Notes: a model not told the origin generated them from the sequence alone. Shown: positions 13,527-26,792, numbered from the stretch's first letter. The stretch: 64,000 bases of DNA from Progne subis subis (GCA_022316685.1 JAKJHU010000026.1:3410501-3474500); one strand, 5' to 3'. A program made the numbers and translations.

Positions 13527-16500
13527 TGCCTGGCTAAAACAATCAAACAAAAATACTATGTATCAATCAACTGAGGTCCAATTAACAGCAGAACTTTGAA
13601 GAAAATAGTCCTACAACTTATTTATATTAGCCAAAACTCAGGAGGTGAAGATATTTCTCTGTCTATCCAATATTACACCTTCTACAATGCATTGACTCTT
13701 ATGAATAAAGAAATGTTCCACACATGTAGACACAAGTAAAGGCTGGTATGATGCTCTTTCATATGATATTTGTGGGCAGGTTAGGGGAACATAACCTGAT
13801 TGCAGCCTCAATCAAATGCATGCAGACCTTATCCGGAAATTGTTTAGAGAACAGCCAACTGAAAATCACAATCAAAAGTACAAATAATGGGTTGAGTACA
13901 TTTATACAGAAATTGGACCATAACCCCTTACTAGTCACTATTTTCAAGCTCCATAATGATGGAATAGCAGGTACACTTACGAAGTATGCAAACTGCACCA
14001 AAACAGGACGTCTTGAAAGCTGTGTTGGACAGCATCCATTTTATTCTGTTGTTTACACTGTTAGATGCTCTGCTTCCAGTGCTTTCAATCAATGCTTTAT
14101 GCTCAGCCATGCTACAGCCACTGACTTGCAGACTGTAACCTTTCTTTTTCCTCTGTACTTTATTCACTGCTTTTTCTTTCCATATAAGTACTATACAGAA
14201 AACCTGTCATCCTGCTTCTGTTTTCAGAAAGGGATGCTGTGACATGCTGGAAATCACTTTATGAGCTTTTACTTTAGAAATATCTTGTTTGGCTTTTTCC
14301 ATCTGGTTTGTTATTACTTTGTTTTGAGGTTTTGGGGTTGTTTTTTCATTAAAAGCCTTTAATATGGATTAACCTTTAAGTGAAATCCATACTGACTCAC
14401 CATTTATTTTTCACTTGCATTCCTATATTTAAAAAGTCAATAAAATTCTAGAATTAGTCCATAAGCATGTAAAATACATTAAAGTACTAGTATATACATG
14501 AAAATTCTGTAACTATACAAAGGAAAAAGAAACATTGAAATCTTTTAAAAGAGAAAAACTTTGGTTCCAATTTGGTTTTGTATTCAGTTATTCAAACTAG
14601 GTAATGGCCAAAAATACAGAGGGGAAAAATATCCTGGTGACCTGCTAATAAAGTCTAGATCCTGAAATCAATGACAAGCAAAGGGTCACTGTCTAATCAA
14701 GACAAGTAAAGGATTTTAAAGCTTTCACCTACTTTACATGAGAGGCCATCAACTGCACAGAAACAGAGTTCCAACTCTATTGACATAATGAGCAAAACCA
14801 CTGTGTCTCTCTTTGGTAAACACATTAGTAAAATAGCAATGAAATTAACTGTTGTTTTAGCACATAAAAATTCTTGAGGAGCTGTAACTTTTCATGAGTG
14901 TTCTGTGTGTCTATCTGACATGTCATCAGTTCACAGTACCAAAGATGGATATAGCAGGAAAAAGGTTTTTTTCAATTTGATCTGTGCAAATCTGTACAAT
15001 TAAATATTTCAAAAGCTACATTTGACGTATTTGTACTCTTTAAATCAGTCGGTTTCTGAAAGTGGCTATATTTTCCAGAATATGAAAAATGTCTTTTCTT
15101 AGGAAAATTGTCTAGGAAATAGAAAACAAATTTTGAACTTTTATAGCAGGCTATTTTTTTTTTTTTTTTTAAGCAGGTCTATTTGTATAACCAAGACAAT
15201 TATTTCTAATCTATTTTGCCTTCAAGTCTACTTTTATCTTCAAGTTTAGTTTTATAGTAGTCTTTCCAACAGTGATGGACAAAGTAGCAAAAAAACCCAG
15301 TTAAATTAACACAAAACTAATTAGCTTCTAAAGCACAACTTAAAAATAAACTTGCCCTCATCCAAACCATAGGTGCATATTTAACACATTTAAATACTGA
15401 GTATTACATCAGTATGGCACTTGAACACTTGTCCAGTAAAGAATTTCAGTTGTCCCAGCTGGATACAAATAGTTATCCTAATAATGCCCATGAGCAGCCA
15501 GAGATACTTATTGCCCAGGGACACTGTTCATGCACCAAGAATGAGCACTGAGCATAGACACCTTCTTTAAAATGCCTAACTGACGTTAACTGAATGTGTA
15601 CAATAGTCAGTGTTTTTTCAAGAGAACTAACGGAACTTCCAATCCTTGGAAAGACCATAATTTGAACAACTGCATTCCTTTCACTGTTGCAGAAATAGAT
15701 GTGATTTGACAGCATTTAACTCATTTTAATGAGAACCCAAAGACTGGTAACAGTCTTCACTTTATCACTGACAGTCAGCTAAGTGTTTGAGGATGAAGTA
15801 GGATACAACCTGCTGAATGAACTTTAGAGTTAGGAGGAGGAATAGTGTGTGAGTAATAAATGGATGCATCTAGATGTCACCTAACACTGTCTCAGATATA
15901 ATGCTCTGAAAGTAATTTCCTCTAGTGTAGTGGGTCAACCCACTGATTTAAGGTACAGAAAGGCAGCCTATATATCTGAGGCTTTTATTTAGCACAAATG
16001 CATAATAACATTGAACTCATCCCAACAGAAATCCTAACAAAATTGAGTGGCCTGGAACATTTTTTTTTAAAATAAAGTTAGAGAATTTTGCTTAAAATCT
16101 GAATTTCATCACTTGTGGGACCATTTTACTATGCATCGTTGACTCTTGACAGTGTTAACATATAAAGCCTTTTCTCTTCAGTGCAATACCTGAATTTTAT
16201 TCAAAAAAGGTATTTTTTATTTATGAATCTTGTTCAGGGGGAAGAAATGGACTTTTAATTCAAGCTTCAAATGCATTGCATGACTACTTTGCTAACACAA
16301 CACATGGGAATAGTAATCTCCATCAAGTGAAGCAAAAATGACTGAAACTATCTGAAAAGTGTTGCAAGAGCCTCTTTGAGCTTTGATCACTGCTGTGGAA
16401 AATAAGAGGTAAAGGAAGCAACGTTTAAAATAGACTAAAGAAAGAATTTCTTGTTATCTTGTTCTCTGCACAAAACTACACGGGATTTTATACAATATTC

Positions 16501-16999
16501 TGAGCAATTAGATTTAAAGGCACAAGAAAATAGCACCTCTTTCTATGCCTGAAATATATGGTGATGTACAGTAACAACCTACTCAGGAATTACACCATGT
16601 ATTATTTTCCAAATACATATTATGCAGTATTCATGATTATTTTCTTGCACATACTGTGGCAGTACAGTATGAAGGTTGGAGAGATTTTTTTTCAGTATGG
16701 AGGAGTTTTTCTTGTGGGTCATAGTTTTTATCATGTTAAGTTATGTTTTAGAGGTTCCTCTATCTTTCACACCAAGAAATTGATTACACTTCTGTTTGTG
16801 CTATTTAAAATTCAGTTTGAAGTTCATAGGAGTGGCAAAATCTAATGTCAAGAAGAGAATGACTTTTCCTCTCTGCAGATCTGTTTGGTAACTAGGCTTT
16901 GCTGCCAAGCAGAAAACCATCAAATATATTCTCTGAGCTCGATGCATTAAATCACATGAGCTGCCCTCAAGCTATGAAAAGCAACAAAATAAGAAGAGC
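13527..16999. other. AT-rich intergenic DNA, no recognised gene
   Basis: Nothing recognisable. A plus-strand frame of 164 codons at 13748-14242 is the longest non-repetitive open frame in the left half, but it shows no familiar motif, no splice signals and an AT-rich composition like its surroundings, so I treat it as chance. Several poly(T) runs occur (for example near 15155). Confidence 0.5.
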
Positions 17000-18085
17000 T
17001 AGGTGTTGGCTACCAGACACCAACCAAAGCTTCTCCATCACTTCCCTCTGCATCTGGACAGGGAGAGAAAATATAATGAAGGATTCATAAGTTGAAATAA
17101 GGAAAAGATCTTGAAATAAGGAAAAGATCTTGAAAAAAGATCACTCATCATATACTCTCACAGAAAAAAAAAACCAAACCCAGACTTGAGATATTAATTG
17201 AATTTATTACTAGCAAAAATCAGGATAATTAGAAGCAAAATAAGACCTTAAAACACTTTCCCCCACCTCCATCCTGTTCTCAGTGACACAGGGAGACAGG
17301 GAATAGGGGTTATAGTATTTCATTTCATTTCATGTTGTTTCTTTCTGCTGCAAATGGAGGGGAGTCCTTCCCCTGCTCTGGAAGTTCTCCACAAATTTTC
17401 CAATGAGTCCAGACCATGGGCAACAATTCTCCACAAACTGCTGCAGTATGGATCACACTGCCATGGGGTGCAGTCCTTAAGGCACAATCCTTCAGGTCCA
17501 TCAGGACCATCAGGGCATAATTTCAATTTGCAAACCTGATTCAGCACGGGCTCCACTCTCCACAGGTCGAAAAGGTCCTGCCAGGAGCCTGCTCCAGCAC
17601 GAGTCTCACACATGTTCATAGACTCCTCTCAGGCCTTCCCCTGCTCTGGCCTGGGTTTCCTATATGGACTGCAGGTGGATCTCTGCATCCATGTGCTCCT
17701 CCATGGGCTGCAGGGGGACAGCTGCTTTATTACAGTCTGCAGTACGGACTGCAGGGGAATCTCAGCCCTGGCACTTGCAGCACCTCCTCTCTCTCCTTCT
17801 CCACTGATTTTGGTGTCTGCAGAGTTCTTCATCTTACATGTTCTCATCCTGCTCTCCTCGAGCTGCAATTACAACTGCACAATATTTTTTTTCTTCTTCT
17901 TTAGTACATTACCACAGAGAGTTCACTGCCATTTCTAATTTGCCCAGCCTTGGTTGGAATTGGGGCTGTCCTGGAACTGTGTGGCATTGGCTTTGTTGGA
18001 CATGGAGGAACCTTCTAGAAGCTTCTCACAGGAGCCGCCACTGTAGCCCTCCTGCTACCAAACCTGCCCATGGAAACCTAGTACA
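17000..18085 (-). mobile_element. ERVL-type solo LTR, minus orientation
   Basis: Read on the minus strand from 18085, the element starts TGTACTAGGTTTCC and continues with phrases known from a widespread avian LTR family: GGTAGCAGGAGGGC, AGAAGCTTC, repeated 'CTGCAGCCCATGG' and 'CTGGAGCAGG' units, then an AATAAA-type signal (plus 17197-17203) and a T-rich stretch. The far end near 17000 is decayed and lacks a clear CA terminus. A 19-bp unit is tandemly duplicated at 17092-17129. Minus-strand frames such as that at 17320-17619 are LTR sequence without coding meaning. No internal retroviral genes or second LTR are visible. The family assignment is by recall. Confidence 0.65.
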
Positions 18086-18540
18086 CTGGGCAAACGTTGC
18101 ATCATCTGGGGCCATTTCTTGTCTGATCAGTAAACAAGAGGGGATACTCTTAAATATATGCAATGCAGGTTATAGGCACAGTTAATTCAAAGGGTAGTCC
18201 AAAGGGCAGCAACTTTCTTATTGGCTTTTATAGAAGTTAGCCCGGACAACATAGGGATGAGATGAGACAGTCTTTTGGAAATCCCTTAGGAATCTCTGAA
18301 AAAGGAGTGCCAGGCATATTAAAATCATGGAGAAATCATGGCTGTGTTATATCCAGACTTTGACAGCAAGGGTGGACTTGCAGGGGCAACCCCTGGGTGG
18401 CCACGATTTGAACCTGAGAGTGGGTGCTTAATGGTACCTATGGCCAGGAAGTACAGGGCTGTGAGGAGATGGAGACCAGCCTTGCTGCAGCATCACTGGG
18501 ACAGGGGTGACCCCAGCTTATGGTTGTCAAGTTAAATGCA
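18086..18540. other. Moderately GC-rich sequence beside the LTR, unidentified
   Basis: The part from about 18330 to 18535 is clearly more GC-rich than its surroundings and abuts the start of the minus-oriented LTR. It may be a remnant of another repeat or of retroviral internal sequence, but I recognise no gag, pol or env motif. A 65-codon plus frame (18338-18535) exists without known motifs. Confidence 0.4.
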
Positions 18541-21500
18541 CATTAACACGAATCATTGTAGAGCTGTCTGACCAAACTTGATAGCAAACATTATTAATCA
18601 TTAAATTTTTGAAAGCTTTTGAGTTGTTAATGATTTCTTTTCCATTAATTGAAGAATGTAAGAAAAACAGAGACGTTCAAGAAGACTTTTTCTGCTCTAG
18701 ATTTCCTATTTGCTTGTATTTCTGCCATGCCTGAGAGGAAAATTTTACAATAAGCTAAAATAAAATTTACTTACAAATAAAAAGAAAAAAAACTAGCTAG
18801 TGGAATTGTATTAGGCAAGTCTGGACCTTGTCCACCTAGTCTTGAGGCTAAAAAATGAAATCAAGTCTTCTATTAGACAGAGGTCTAAGTTCCAAGCAAC
18901 ATAAACAAATACTTCAGCTCCCAGGAGCATGGGAAAGCAAAGTTTCTTATTCCCTCATGCTTATATTCCATGATAAGACATCAACAGCTATGACTCCCAA
19001 GCACTGAACTGTGTGACTTCTTCATACAGAAACCTCTTTCTCAGTGTTGTGTCCCTGACAACAGTGTGAATATACTGCAGCTGTATGTGTGACTTACAGC
19101 AAAAATTTGTTCAGAAAGCCCACCCTGCTGGAAAGCAGTTTCATTCCATTCAACAATATACAAAAGATAGCTCATCATGCCCAGCTGCACAAAATTTAGA
19201 CTTCGGGAGAACTATTCTGATGTAGGTGAGCCTACCACTGTGCTTCTTCAGGACAGAAAGACAAAACCCATCATTATCTCTTAACACAAAAGCCTTGATT
19301 TATGGGCAGTTATCTACATTTTGTCTCATATAGAGTAGTTAAAATAGAAAATTTTTGAGTAAAAAATGATTGAATCTCACACATCAGTGATATTTTTTCC
19401 CATAAATAATATTTTGTATGCTCTATAAGGTTCTTAGGTAATATAGAGGCATCATGACTACAATGAGTCATGACTACAATATAGATCAGAACTGTGGCCA
19501 CCTCAGTTATTTTGAAATTAAATGCCTCTAAGCACACACCACCCACTGCCATTTCTACCCTAATATGACCCCAACACCTTGTAATGCAAAACAGTTTTCC
19601 CTCAGGGAGGTTATCAGGATAGCATTTTTGGAAAAACAAAACAAAACAAACCAAACAACAACAAAAAAACCCCTTGAGTCTATATCAAATGGAAGCAGTA
19701 GAGCAAGAGAGCCATCACAGAACTAAGTGGTCCCTTCAGTCTAATGATTCATCCTAAAAAATAGACACTTAAATATAAATACATCACCCAGAAATAATCT
19801 AGCTTGAATGTTATCCCAAATGGATAAGAAAGAATAGTCAGTTAGTATATATTGCAAATCAGAAAGATTTTTTCAGAAAAACACCCCTTGCTTCTATCAA
19901 ATAAACACATTAGTAAAAGATGATGTATTAAAACTTTTTAGTACAATAATAAAATATGTCTAGTTTGACATGAGTGCATGAAATTTGTTGCTCTCCTATG
20001 ATTCTGCTTCTTTCTTTCGGCCACTGTTACTACATTCAAACCAAGTTTGTAATTTTACCATATATTTAATGTGTTTAAAATGAAATACTGTATCAGGGGA
20101 ATGTATGTGTAGTGTGACTCTGTGGGAGGGGGGGTATCTGATTTACTGAGTAAAACTGGATCTGTAAGCAGAGCTTTGTAATATAAGGCTGCTACCTTAG
20201 AATATTCAAGCTATTCTAAATGAAATAGGCAGAGTTATTTGTTTATATGATCAATATTTTCTCTTGCATTTTGCGTGAAGCACAGTAAATGTCTTATGCC
20301 TAACTGGGTTTTATGATGATTTTGGCCAGTATATTGGTGTGATTTTTGTATAGATAAATAAGTGTTAATCCTGGGTGATAGCTGTCACATTTGCAAATGA
20401 CATTGGCAGAGCTAATAAAATGCTGTAAACTAGATACAAGCCTGGGTACAATGATGAATTTTAAAGATAAGAAACAAATAAATGTTTGACTGATCAAGAA
20501 GGCAGGAAGAAATAGCTCACTGCAAAACAATTGATACCCCACAATTTTTTTTGTGTATTAGTAGTAAACTCTCAATAAGCAAAGAATGCAATCTTCATTC
20601 TGCAAGTGGAAGTCAGAATTATAAGATTTAATGTATTTATTTGATGTGTTTACACGCAGAAAGGCCTCCATAGAGCTATTTATAGTCCCAGCCCCATGCA
20701 TCTATTTTACCATAATCAATATGATTATGCTGTATTTTGTTAAATTAAATATATCACCCTTTTTTTCTCAGCAGTTTTTTTTTTTTTTTTTTTTCCCCAC
20801 AAAACAGTGCGTTTTTACATAAAAAGTATAAAAATTTTATCAGTGAAAATAAATAAGAGTGATTTCTTTAAAAAGTTTAGGCACTGGAAAGTAGAGGAGT
20901 AACTACAAAAAAATCTCTCACTAATTTGCAGGTAAGAAGTAAATGTGTTTTGGCCACACATGTATTTTCCTTCTGCATAATATGAATAATTTATTTGCTT
21001 ATTACATGGACAATGTAAAATTTATAAGTTCATATGCTTCAAATATTAATTTCCTTTTCTTCAATTTGTCATATTTGAAGAAAAACATATGATAGTTCAA
21101 AGTATTCTAAATTACCACTTTCAGCAATGGATGGATTCAAACAGTTAGTTGGGTTTACTCTGAATTTCCCAAGTTTTAACATATATAACTGGAATCATTA
21201 CTTTCAAAGTTGGCTTTGAAGTGTCCTAATACTGAATAAAACACATAGCTGAGTTATTTTCTCAACAGGCATTTTTGTCAGCTACGGTCTTATGCACAAA
21301 AGGAAAGAAGCCTGAGTGTCACAGGTGATGTTATTAATAGTTGAGAAACATAGTGGTTCATACTTCTATTTCTCTTTAAACCTAATTTTCTGAATATTTT
21401 ATGTAATCTCAGATCTCAGTAATTTAATTAAGTAATGATTCACTTCTGAACATTTTGAATGGTCTAATAGAAGCCTGTGGACAGTACAGGATGAGTAGAC

Positions 21501-21753
21501 GTGAGCAGTTCATTGACTTCCATTTCATAATTCATTAGACTTTAAATGAACTTGTGTGTTCATTTTCCTGACTGGTATTATCTATGAATGAGCCAAATCA
21601 GCTGATGAATGTTCATGAACTACTTCTGTAACCGGGTGACTGGCAGATTTAAAAGACACAGAAGAGCATGGAGGTAAGTATTATATGGCTGGAAATTAGT
21701 TGATGTCTTCTTTGTGTTCCAAACTCCTCCAGGCTTCAAACACAGAACCAGTT
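18541..21753. other. AT-rich intergenic DNA, no recognised gene
   Basis: Nothing recognised apart from small repeats: a 13-bp unit (TCATGACTACAAT) duplicated at 19452 and 19468, an A/C-rich tract near 19633-19672 and a poly(T) run near 20777. It may contain the 3' UTR of the candidate exon at 21754-21916. A minus-strand AATAAA lies near 20990. Confidence 0.45.
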
Positions 21754-21916
21754 TTAATACTGTTGATATTTTGTTTCATTTTTAGTAGCTCTTCTCTTTG
21801 TCAGAAGCCAGATTTTTTTTCCCATTGTCACCAGGTAAAAAACCAGGACAATAGTGCTGGTCAACAACACCATAGCTAAAGAAAAAATTGCAACTGTGGG
21901 ACTTTCAAAGCCACAT
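21754..21916 (-). CDS. Candidate terminal exon of an unidentified single-pass membrane protein
   Basis: I do not recognise the gene. On the minus strand a textbook acceptor (pyrimidine-rich, ending TTTTTTCCACAG) is followed by one base and 53 codons ending in TAA. The peptide starts CGFESPT, has a strong hydrophobic segment of about 22 residues (residues 8-29), then a basic tail with KK and KRR ending KYQQY. This is the layout of a type I membrane protein: an extracellular Cys stub, a transmembrane helix with a positive-inside flank, and a short cytoplasmic tail. It is on the same strand as the cadherin and about 14 kb downstream of it, so any partner exons would lie between 22 and 35 kb or further away; I found none that is convincing. 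Chance similarity to an exon remains possible. Confidence 0.35.
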
Positions 21917-22033
21917 CTGTGGAAAAAATACAATATCATCTCTTGACTTTTACCACTTAGTTGTATGCCATGTGAAAAACTATCTCATTTTTTTTATTTC
22001 AAATCTGTTAACTAAAAGTTTATAGTTCCTAGT

Positions 22034-22080
22034 GGTTTTTTTTGGTTTTGGTTTTGGTTTGGTTTTGTTTGTTTTTTTTT
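22034..22080. repeat. T/G-rich low-complexity tract
   Basis: Repeated GGTTTT units followed by poly(T), just 5' of the long solo LTR. Confidence 0.8.
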
Positions 22081-22189
22081 ACTTTTCTATTGTAAAAATA
22101 ATACTAGTTTTCTATTTATTTCCCACATGTCAGTTGGAATTTTGAAATTTTTGACTTATTAGATATTATTCCCATTGCTCATTTCTGTT

Positions 22190-23613
22190 TGTGGTAGTTT
22201 GGGAAGATTGTAGCAGAAGCAGTCAGTGACTGACTTTGAAATTGACATCTAATATAGCCACTGGAGAAGTGATACATCTCTGTGAACGCACAGGGTTAAA
22301 TATCCAAGGAATCTTGGGAAACTTCCCTTTTCCTTCCTGCCTTGGAAGAGGTAACAGGGTCAGCCCTTCTCTACTGCATGGCTCCGTCTCAGCCAGGGTG
22401 GGCCCGATGACCCTCAGGCAGAGGGAGAAGAGGAGGTTATGCCCTGTCCCGATTGAGCCCAGGCCCAAGTAGCTGTTAACATCCAGCTGACCCTGAGGCC
22501 TGTCCTGCCACTGGCTGGGCTGAGAGAGATGTTCCCCTGACCCACCAGAAGCACCCCCGAGCCCAGGCTGGGCCACCCTGCATGAGACGGAGGGGCGGGG
22601 AGGAGGCATCCACCAGCCTAGCTACTGAGATCCTGGCCACCATTCCTGAGCCTCTGCCTTCAGCACGGCCTTGAAATCCTAGCGGCCACAGCTTGGCAGA
22701 GATCACATGACCACCTGCAAGCCTGGGCAAGTGTTAACTCTTTCCTTGGCAGATGAAACTTTTAAAACTCTAATCCTGCTTTTAAGCAAGATAAAAAGGA
22801 CAGAGTAAAACGTAGAGAAGGCACGACATGAGATGGAAGTCAGTGAAAAGAGAGTGAAAGACTAATTGGGAGAAAGGATTGAGCAATTGCCCAGTCTAGG
22901 CTGAAATTCTTTTATGAGCCATGGTAATGAACATTAATATATTAGAATATCCCTTTAAACTGTGGACTGTATAAACTGGGGAGATGATTATTCAGATTTG
23001 TGGATTTTGAGCAAAGGTATTTTGTGATGGACTAAGTGCTGTGATCCTGAGAGAAGCTTGAACAGAAAGAGATTGAATGAAGATGAAGATTCTGTCCCTA
23101 GAGAAAGAGAAAAGAAATCTCTGTCCCACGAGATGGAGAAAATCCTTTTCTTTTGCTGTTGTTGTATCTTTGAAATGACACCCCGAAGCGTCCACGACCC
23201 ATATGCAGCTTGGGAAAACTGCTGATGGGAAAGTTTTTCACAGACTGCAGAATTCCCCTGGGTAGCTGCAGATTCATGACATGGGAACCACCAGAGGACT
23301 GTTTTCTTGTGGTTATGTCTCCATGGGAATTCAAAGAGAAACTCCTCTCCCTAAGAACTGATGAAAGATTATTTTAAAATTATGAAACTGACTGAAAATC
23401 ACAGGTTTTTTTTTCTCTATGTTGTTAGTGGGAAAGTGAACAGTTTGTGGGGAGAAGTGTTTTTTGAAAGTTTCATTTTGATTTTCATTTTTTTCTGTTA
23501 GTGTTTGTTAATAAATCTATCTTGACACCTTTTAAGATTTGGGCCTGCTTTGCCTTTTCTCCTAATCCTATCTGCCCGCAGGAAAAAGAGTGGGTGATTA
23601 TCAAACCACCACA
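22190..23613 (+). mobile_element. Solo LTR, about 1.4 kb, plus orientation
   Basis: The element starts TGTGGTAGTTTG (22190-22201) and ends CAAACCACCACA (23602-23613). The ends are inverted copies of each other with one mismatch, as expected of an extended TG...CA retroviral LTR. The flanking pentamers CTGTT and CTATT fit an aged 5-bp target duplication, which points to an ERVL-like integrase. An AATAAA at about 23511-23516 lies near the 3' end, followed by a phrase (GGCCTGCTTTGCCTTTTCTC) shared by avian LTRs as I recall them. The GC-rich central part (22340-22720) produces open frames on both strands that have no known motifs. No primer-binding site or internal genes follow, so it is a solo LTR. 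The family name is unknown to me. Confidence 0.7.
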
Positions 23614-26600
23614 CTATTCCATATTGAAAACTCCTAACTTTTAAAAACTCCTGATAGGCATACTCTTTCACAACTATTAACCATCTTCTTAATTTCTGTG
23701 TGCTTTCTCTCATGTTTTGAATGGGACTGGACTGTTTTACTGAGTAGTTGAAATGTGGAATCACGCTGAACTTTTGAAAGCATAATGACACTTTTAGTTG
23801 TTTTTTCTCTCATGAGTTAATATGTTTTGATACCAGATTTGTTTATGTTGGTTTTGGCCACTACCTAGCAGATATTTAGTCAGAAACAGCAACTCAAAAT
23901 ATTCTCCCTGAGTATAAATTTATTCTGAGTTCAAGGAGCAGGTGGCTTTTGGGTAGGTTTAGCTTTTGCTCATTACCTTTGGGGTTTTTTCAGTTTCAAC
24001 CACAGTTTCAGTTCATGCAGTAATGATCCATTGATTCCTTTGAAAGTAGTCACAGTTTGGTTTTCTAGATTATCTTTGGCTGCATCAAACAATTCCGATC
24101 CTAAAATAATACCTAAAAGTACTCTTTACACGGAGAAGCCTTACAAAGTAGGCCTGTACTTTTTTCTCCTGTTCTTAAATATGTCTTTAAGATCATGTAA
24201 TTCCATTGTAAGTTTGATGAAAGACTTTATCAAAATCTTATTGGAAATCCAAGTGATAAATCACATTACCTTTATTCAAAGGCTTATTGAGTACTTCAAG
24301 AAAACTTAGAAGATTAGGTTTCTATATAAACAAGTTTACTCTTAACTTGCATATCCTAGGAATTGCTGTGTCCACTTGATTTTGCTGTTTGTGGCTATTT
24401 ATAGACAATTTCTAATAATATTTTCAGAATAGAATATGTAGGTTTTGGAATTTTCCAACATTTTCACCCCAGGTTCTTAAAGTATATAACAAAAAGATTT
24501 TCCAAGCTGAACATTTGAATTGAAATTCTAAATAATTGAGATTGAAGGTTCCAGGTTATTAGTAGAAATTATGACTTGGAAACTTCTGCACCTTTTGTTT
24601 TAGCATCTTCTCTTTAGGGTACATTTATATATAGAGAAGATTGATTTCAAGAAAGCATATATGAACAGTGAGGTCTAACTAATTCCAGACTTGAAAAAAA
24701 ATTCAATGCCTTGCTAATCGGCATATATTGAGGTATTTTCCTAAGAACAGATAGGGAATCAATGACAGAGACAGGAAAAGTATATTTGTTTATAGATGAA
24801 ACATCATTTCTTTTTCATGGAACAGAATTTTGCTTTTAGTTCTACTAAACACAAAATCAAGTTTTCTTCTACTGTACTGTTCTTTTATACAAAACTGTTG
24901 GCCTTGATTCTATATCACTGCATATACAAAGAGATTTCTTATCCCTAAATGAACTGCAGTTTCATGTTCATTATGACTGGACCCAATATGGCTGTTCATC
25001 TTTCCTGTGCTCATTGTGTCATTATCCTTTATCAATTTCAAAAAAGTGTAAGAAGGACTTTTGCTCATCCATACATTTTACATTGTAAACACCCAGAAGC
25101 ATCAGGTTATTTATTCCGCTTTTCTCAGAAATGTTTAAATCTTATATTTTCTTTAGTTCATCTGTCTCTGTGACTTCAATTATAAAACACAGTCTATTTT
25201 ATTTTTATTCATGTTGCTTCTGTCAACATTTGGACGAGAACATTCATCAGCCTCTTGTACATGTCAAGGTTCCAGAGGTAGCAAATCTCAGCTGGTGTTT
25301 ATTCAGCAGCAAGAAGTTCAGATCCTTATCATCCATAAACTCCTTAGTTCCACTGCAGTCTGGAAGCAACAGCACTGATGTAGCAATGGTGGAAGCTGGC
25401 TGTGGAATGTTAAGCTGAATACAGACATAATACTTTTACCTAAAATTTGGATATGTCTGTTACAGGATTACCTGTCAAACCCCCATAGTCAAACAAGAGA
25501 TTCAGAACACAATTAGGAGCAGACGTGCATATGGTGATCATACTGAGTGACTATTTCTTTGGCACTGCTGTCCTGGGGGTTTTCTGTACCAACACTGAAG
25601 CAAGATTAGAAAAAAATTTCCTGTAAAGAAGTAGTCATTTACTGCTACTCATGTTTGCATTTCACATTTCCATGTCAAATATGAACTTGTGATGTTGAAC
25701 TGAAATGCTCAGAGTTTCGTGTTAATTTTTTGAACCAAATAAATTAGCATCCATACTCTTATTAAAACTGTCTGTCAAGAATGGGATGCTCCTGAGCAGT
25801 ACCAGGGGCCATGCAGATTGCACCATCAATGAGAACTGCCCAAGGTGGAAAAAGACAGATTGACCATTACAGCTTTTCATATTCAGGATAAATCCTTTCA
25901 AAGATTTGTGGTATTGTCTGTCATAAAATGTCTCAAAAGCAAGGAGAGACTTTTCACTTTCAGAGGCCAAAATTGTGTGTGGTTTTGATATTTTTGTTTT
26001 GTTTTGTTTTGTTTTTCCACACTAATACATCGTAGCAATGTCTTCCTGGCTGTCAGAATTATATAGAACTCTACAAGATGGCAAGTACTCTTTCCACTCT
26101 CTTGAATTACAATGTTTCTATCATCTGACCCATTTTATCAAAATGTGTTTTTCCTTTCTAAAATATAACTTGGGAAGAGACAGTCTGAATTCACAGGTAA
26201 ACTGCTGTCCGAAGTCACTTACTTTTCAACTGACACATTGCATCCTTGCATGCACACATTGAAACCATTATTTCACTGACCTTACAGCTGAGATTCCAGT
26301 GTGGATGTTGAATGTCCAAGATAGCCTAAGATTTTGCCCCTTTTCACTTTGTCCTTTTAGGGATAAAGCTTGGATAGTAAGCTAAGTATAACATAAGGTT
26401 ATGTATGGTGCATTTTTGTTGTGTTTCATGAAATGCTTATATTTTTGGGGTTTTTTTTCACACAAGTTAAATGAAGTGTGAGCTATGAAGTAATTTTAGA
26501 CTCACCTAACCTGAAATTTGGTTAGATGTGAAAGAAATAGAACAGAGTCAGCAAAGGTTTTCTTATGTACATCATGACCACAGCTTTCTCCAATGCCTTC

Positions 26601-26729
26601 TGAGCACTGACAATATTTTGTGTGGATATAAATCTATTACAAAAAGTAATAGATTGTTATAAGTAGGTACATAACTATTTTTACCTGCAGAAATTAGTTT
26701 TGTTTTTGTCACTGTTCCTGCAATCTATA

Positions 26730-26792
26730 ATTAAAAACAACAACAACAACAAACAACCAAAAAAAAAAAACCCAAAAAAACCCCAAAAACCT
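26730..26792. repeat. A-rich (AAC)n/CCAAA low-complexity tract
   Basis: Four to five CAA units are followed by runs of A broken by CCC and CCCC. Confidence 0.85.

Noticed and set aside
13748..14242. Plus-strand open frame of 164 codons
   Set aside because: It has no recognisable domain, splice sites or promoter, and its composition equals the AT-rich background. A frame of this length can occur by chance in 64 kb.
22223..22730. Pro/Gly-rich frames on both strands, considered as a GC-rich first exon
   Set aside because: They lie wholly inside the solo LTR bounded by matching inverted ends.
25230..25420. Minus-strand open stretch after an AG (CATTCCACAG) that could be an exon upstream of the orphan membrane exon
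   Set aside because: No good donor closes it, the frame runs into TGA, and the peptide resembles nothing I know.
25722..25970. Minus-strand 82-codon frame with hydrophobic patches
   Set aside because: No acceptor, donor or known motif; probably chance.
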